Positions 5,300-6,689 of a stretch of DNA of 6,689 nucleotides are shown one piece after another. Position numbers and translations under genes: made by a program. The notes below the pieces were generated by a model. It saw only the letters and a list, made by a program, of their open reading frames with translations. It searched no databases and was not told the DNA's origin. Each line of letters opens with the position of its first letter. Position 1 is the stretch's first letter. Source of the DNA: Cytophagaceae bacterium (GTDB lineage: Bacteria; Bacteroidota; Bacteroidia; Cytophagales; Flexibacteraceae); contig CANHWS010000194.1 in NCBI GenBank assembly GCA_947464365.1, positions 1-6,689 on the forward strand. Direction: 5' to 3'.

Positions 5300-5315
5300 T
5301 AAGACACCTGTCTTA
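5300..5315. repeat. Palindrome TAAGACA-CC-TGTCTTA, operator-like
   Basis: Seven-base arms in perfect inverted orientation around CC. The spacer is too short for a good RNA hairpin but suits a dimeric DNA-binding protein. It lies about 70 bp upstream of the inferred exbB start site and over 330 bp from the helicase gene. No regulator is identified; chance is possible. Confidence 0.3.
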
Positions 5316-5647
5316 AGGCTCCCAAATGCTATTCGGGCCGGGCTCTTGATAAGGTCATGGTCCTTTCGCTGAAATATAGGATGATGCCTCCTTGCTCTAA
5401 CTGAGGGGCCTATCAAAGGGAGAAACCCTATGGTAGTAGCCAATTTTGTACTTGTATTGCAACGGAGGTGACGGGAGTCCATAGAGGTGCACAACACAGA
5501 CGTAGCTTCTTCGGCCCAATGGGTGATTTGACCAACAAGGGCGCTCTTGTCAACGAGTATCGATAAAAAAACAGGTTTTGGCATGATTTTTAATACCCGA
5601 ATCCGAATATCCCCTTATATTTCAAGTTCCTAAACATAAAAGGACCC

Positions 5648-6689
5648 ATGAAAGTCGATCCTAACAAACCTTTTAAGATGGTATATCCGATCTACAGCCA
5701 TAACCTAATGGGTTATCTGATAGAGAGTTATGTCGTCCAGGTGACTGATACGGGGCGTCTTTCATTCCTGTACCAGAACATCTCGAGCAAAAACAAGGAC
5801 GAGTTCCGCCATGGGTTGGACGAAACAGACCTTCAGTTGATTGACCTCACGGATGTTATCCAGCAGGATACAATCTTCAAAAAATTTAGTACACAGAACA
5901 AACGCGAGACTCCAGCGGACTTCGTACTCCGGATCTATAATGGCAAAAAGGGTGAGGAGCTAGTTAAGGCCCAAATCGATGGCTATATCAGCCGTATTAA
6001 AAGCCAGATTTTCCCGCTCTTGCATGACCGCCTTGTTTGCGAAATGGGAGCGGATGGCAACCCAGTTGGCAAGGAGGTAAAGGTAGCGAACCAACCTTTG
6101 GACGTTACCTATAGTTTTGATCGCAAGCCAGAGCGCCTCCTGATGCAACCCATCATGAAGCTCAATGGGCAGAAGATCAAGACTTATAAGTCTAGCGTAA
6201 TTACGCTAAGCGAGAGCCCTGGCTGGATATTGGCCAACAATAATCTCTATCAGTTGCCAGACGGGATCAATGCGGCCAAGGTCACACGTTTCTTTGATAA
6301 GATTGAGTACCAAGAGGTCCTGCCAGTCAACTACCCGACCTATTTCAATACGTTTATCCCTGGTATCCTGCGCTTTAATGACATTCAATGTCAGGGCTTC
6401 ACAGTCCAGAAAGAGCAACACAGCCCGATAGCAGTCATTGGCCTCAAGGAGGTGGTCCTGTCCAAGTCGATGGCGATCTTTGCCCCAGCTGCTATCGCTG
6501 CTGACGGCACCATGACCGAGCAGGAGGATGAAACCCGCATCCAGTTTGACATCAAGTTCCGGTATGCGGACCATACGTTTGATATCGACCAAGTAGGGAT
6601 GGATGCTGGGCCAGCGCATATCATTCCGCTTAAGCAAGGCAATTATAGCAACTACCTCAAGCTGGTCCGGAACAAAACGATGGAGACTG
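5648..6689 (+). CDS. SNF2/DEAD-box helicase of Bacteroidota type, N-terminal 347 codons, cut by the right edge
   Basis: The frame is open from the ATG at 5648-5650 to the end of the window. The readable part matches what I know of the N-terminal region of large (about 950-1000 residue) SNF2-family helicases in Bacteroidota: KPFKMVYPIYSHNLMGYL (7-24), VVQVTDTGRLSFLYQNISSK (29-48), GLDETDLQLIDL, then IQQDTIFKKF, and later SPGWILANNNLYQL and a RIQFDIKFRYADHTFDI-like segment. In those proteins this part lies before the ATPase domain, so no Walker A or DEAH motif is expected yet and none is visible. Role by family: ATP-driven DNA or nucleoprotein remodelling in the cytoplasm, possibly transcription-linked (RapA-like); the substrate is unknown. 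The ATG follows AAAAGGACCC, at most a poor ribosome site. Divergent from exbB. Identification rests on remembered N-terminal similarity only. Confidence 0.75.
   Translation, partial: MKVDPNKPFKMVYPIYSHNLMGYLIESYVVQVTDTGRLSFLYQNISSKNKDEFRHGLDETDLQLIDLTDVIQQDTIFKKFSTQNKRETPADFVLRIYNGKKGEELVKAQIDGYISRIKSQIFPLLHDRLVCEMGADGNPVGKEVKVANQPLDVTYSFDRKPERLLMQPIMKLNGQKIKTYKSSVITLSESPGWILANNNLYQLPDGINAAKVTRFFDKIEYQEVLPVNYPTYFNTFIPGILRFNDIQCQGFTVQKEQHSPIAVIGLKEVVLSKSMAIFAPAAIAADGTMTEQEDETRIQFDIKFRYADHTFDIDQVGMDAGPAHIIPLKQGNYSNYLKLVRNKTMET

Larger units (their letters stand above)
5178..5647. other. Spacer between divergent exbB and helicase genes
   Basis: Besides the exbB promoter candidate it holds the 11-base direct repeat TTGGCTTTAGG (5177-5187, 5254-5264), a 7+7 palindrome at 5300-5315, and a long-range pairing ACC-CTATGG (5425-5433) with CCATAG-a-GGT (5479-5488). 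The only frame of any length (5291-5584, minus, 97 codons) is rich in Arg, His and Ser, lacks recognisable motifs and has no promoter or ribosome site. No tRNA, SRP RNA or other known RNA motif was found by eye. Confidence 0.5.

Noticed and set aside
5291..5584. 97-codon minus-strand frame between exbB and the helicase
   Set aside because: Composition looks random (rich in Arg, His, Ser), no motifs, no promoter or ribosome site.
5616..5623. TATATTTC as a -7 box for the helicase gene
   Set aside because: One mismatch to TAnnTTTG and no -33 element at 19-21 bp; too weak to list as a feature.
6206..6642. Two overlapping minus-strand frames of 143 and 83 codons
   Set aside because: Shadows of the continuous plus-strand helicase frame.

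Overview
The window reads as a chromosomal fragment of a member of the Bacteroidota with roughly 50% GC. Supporting points: an ExbB/ExbD pair of the type common in that phylum; the start of a large SNF2-type helicase whose N-terminal region I recognise from Bacteroidota; near absence of Shine-Dalgarno sequences before the well-supported genes; and several matches to the Bacteroidota promoter pattern (TTTG, about 19-21 bp, TAnnTTTG).

Layout. Positions 1-760 (minus) hold the N-terminal 253 codons of an unrecognised protein that runs off the left edge. It is clearly more AT-rich (about 40% GC over the first 480 bases) than the rest. A possible 37-residue lipobox-like small ORF (766-879, minus) sits just before it, followed by an AT-rich non-coding stretch to 1226. 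Next is rlmN (1227-2351, minus), divergent from a peroxide-defence pair on the plus strand: ahpC (2627-3193) and ahpD (3304-3891). The rlmN-ahpC spacer carries a good candidate ahpC promoter and an upstream TATAG-N7-CTATA dyad resembling an OxyR/LysR-type site. A strong hairpin at 3935-3973 works as a bidirectional terminator between ahpD and the convergent exbB-exbD operon (5177 to 3999, minus). A spacer of about 470 bases separates exbB from the divergent, right-truncated SNF2 helicase gene (5648 to the end, plus).

Function. AhpC (peroxiredoxin with three cysteines in the mycobacterial arrangement) and AhpD (CxxC alkylhydroperoxidase) should form a reductant relay with no AhpF in the window. 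ExbB/ExbD form an inner-membrane proton-driven motor; no TonB or TolA partner is encoded here. RlmN methylates A2503 of 23S rRNA and tRNA A37. These are mostly housekeeping and stress genes. The least explained parts are the left-edge AT-rich gene with its small upstream ORF, and the regulatory region of ahpC-ahpD. I saw no CRISPR array, tRNA, rRNA or insertion sequence.
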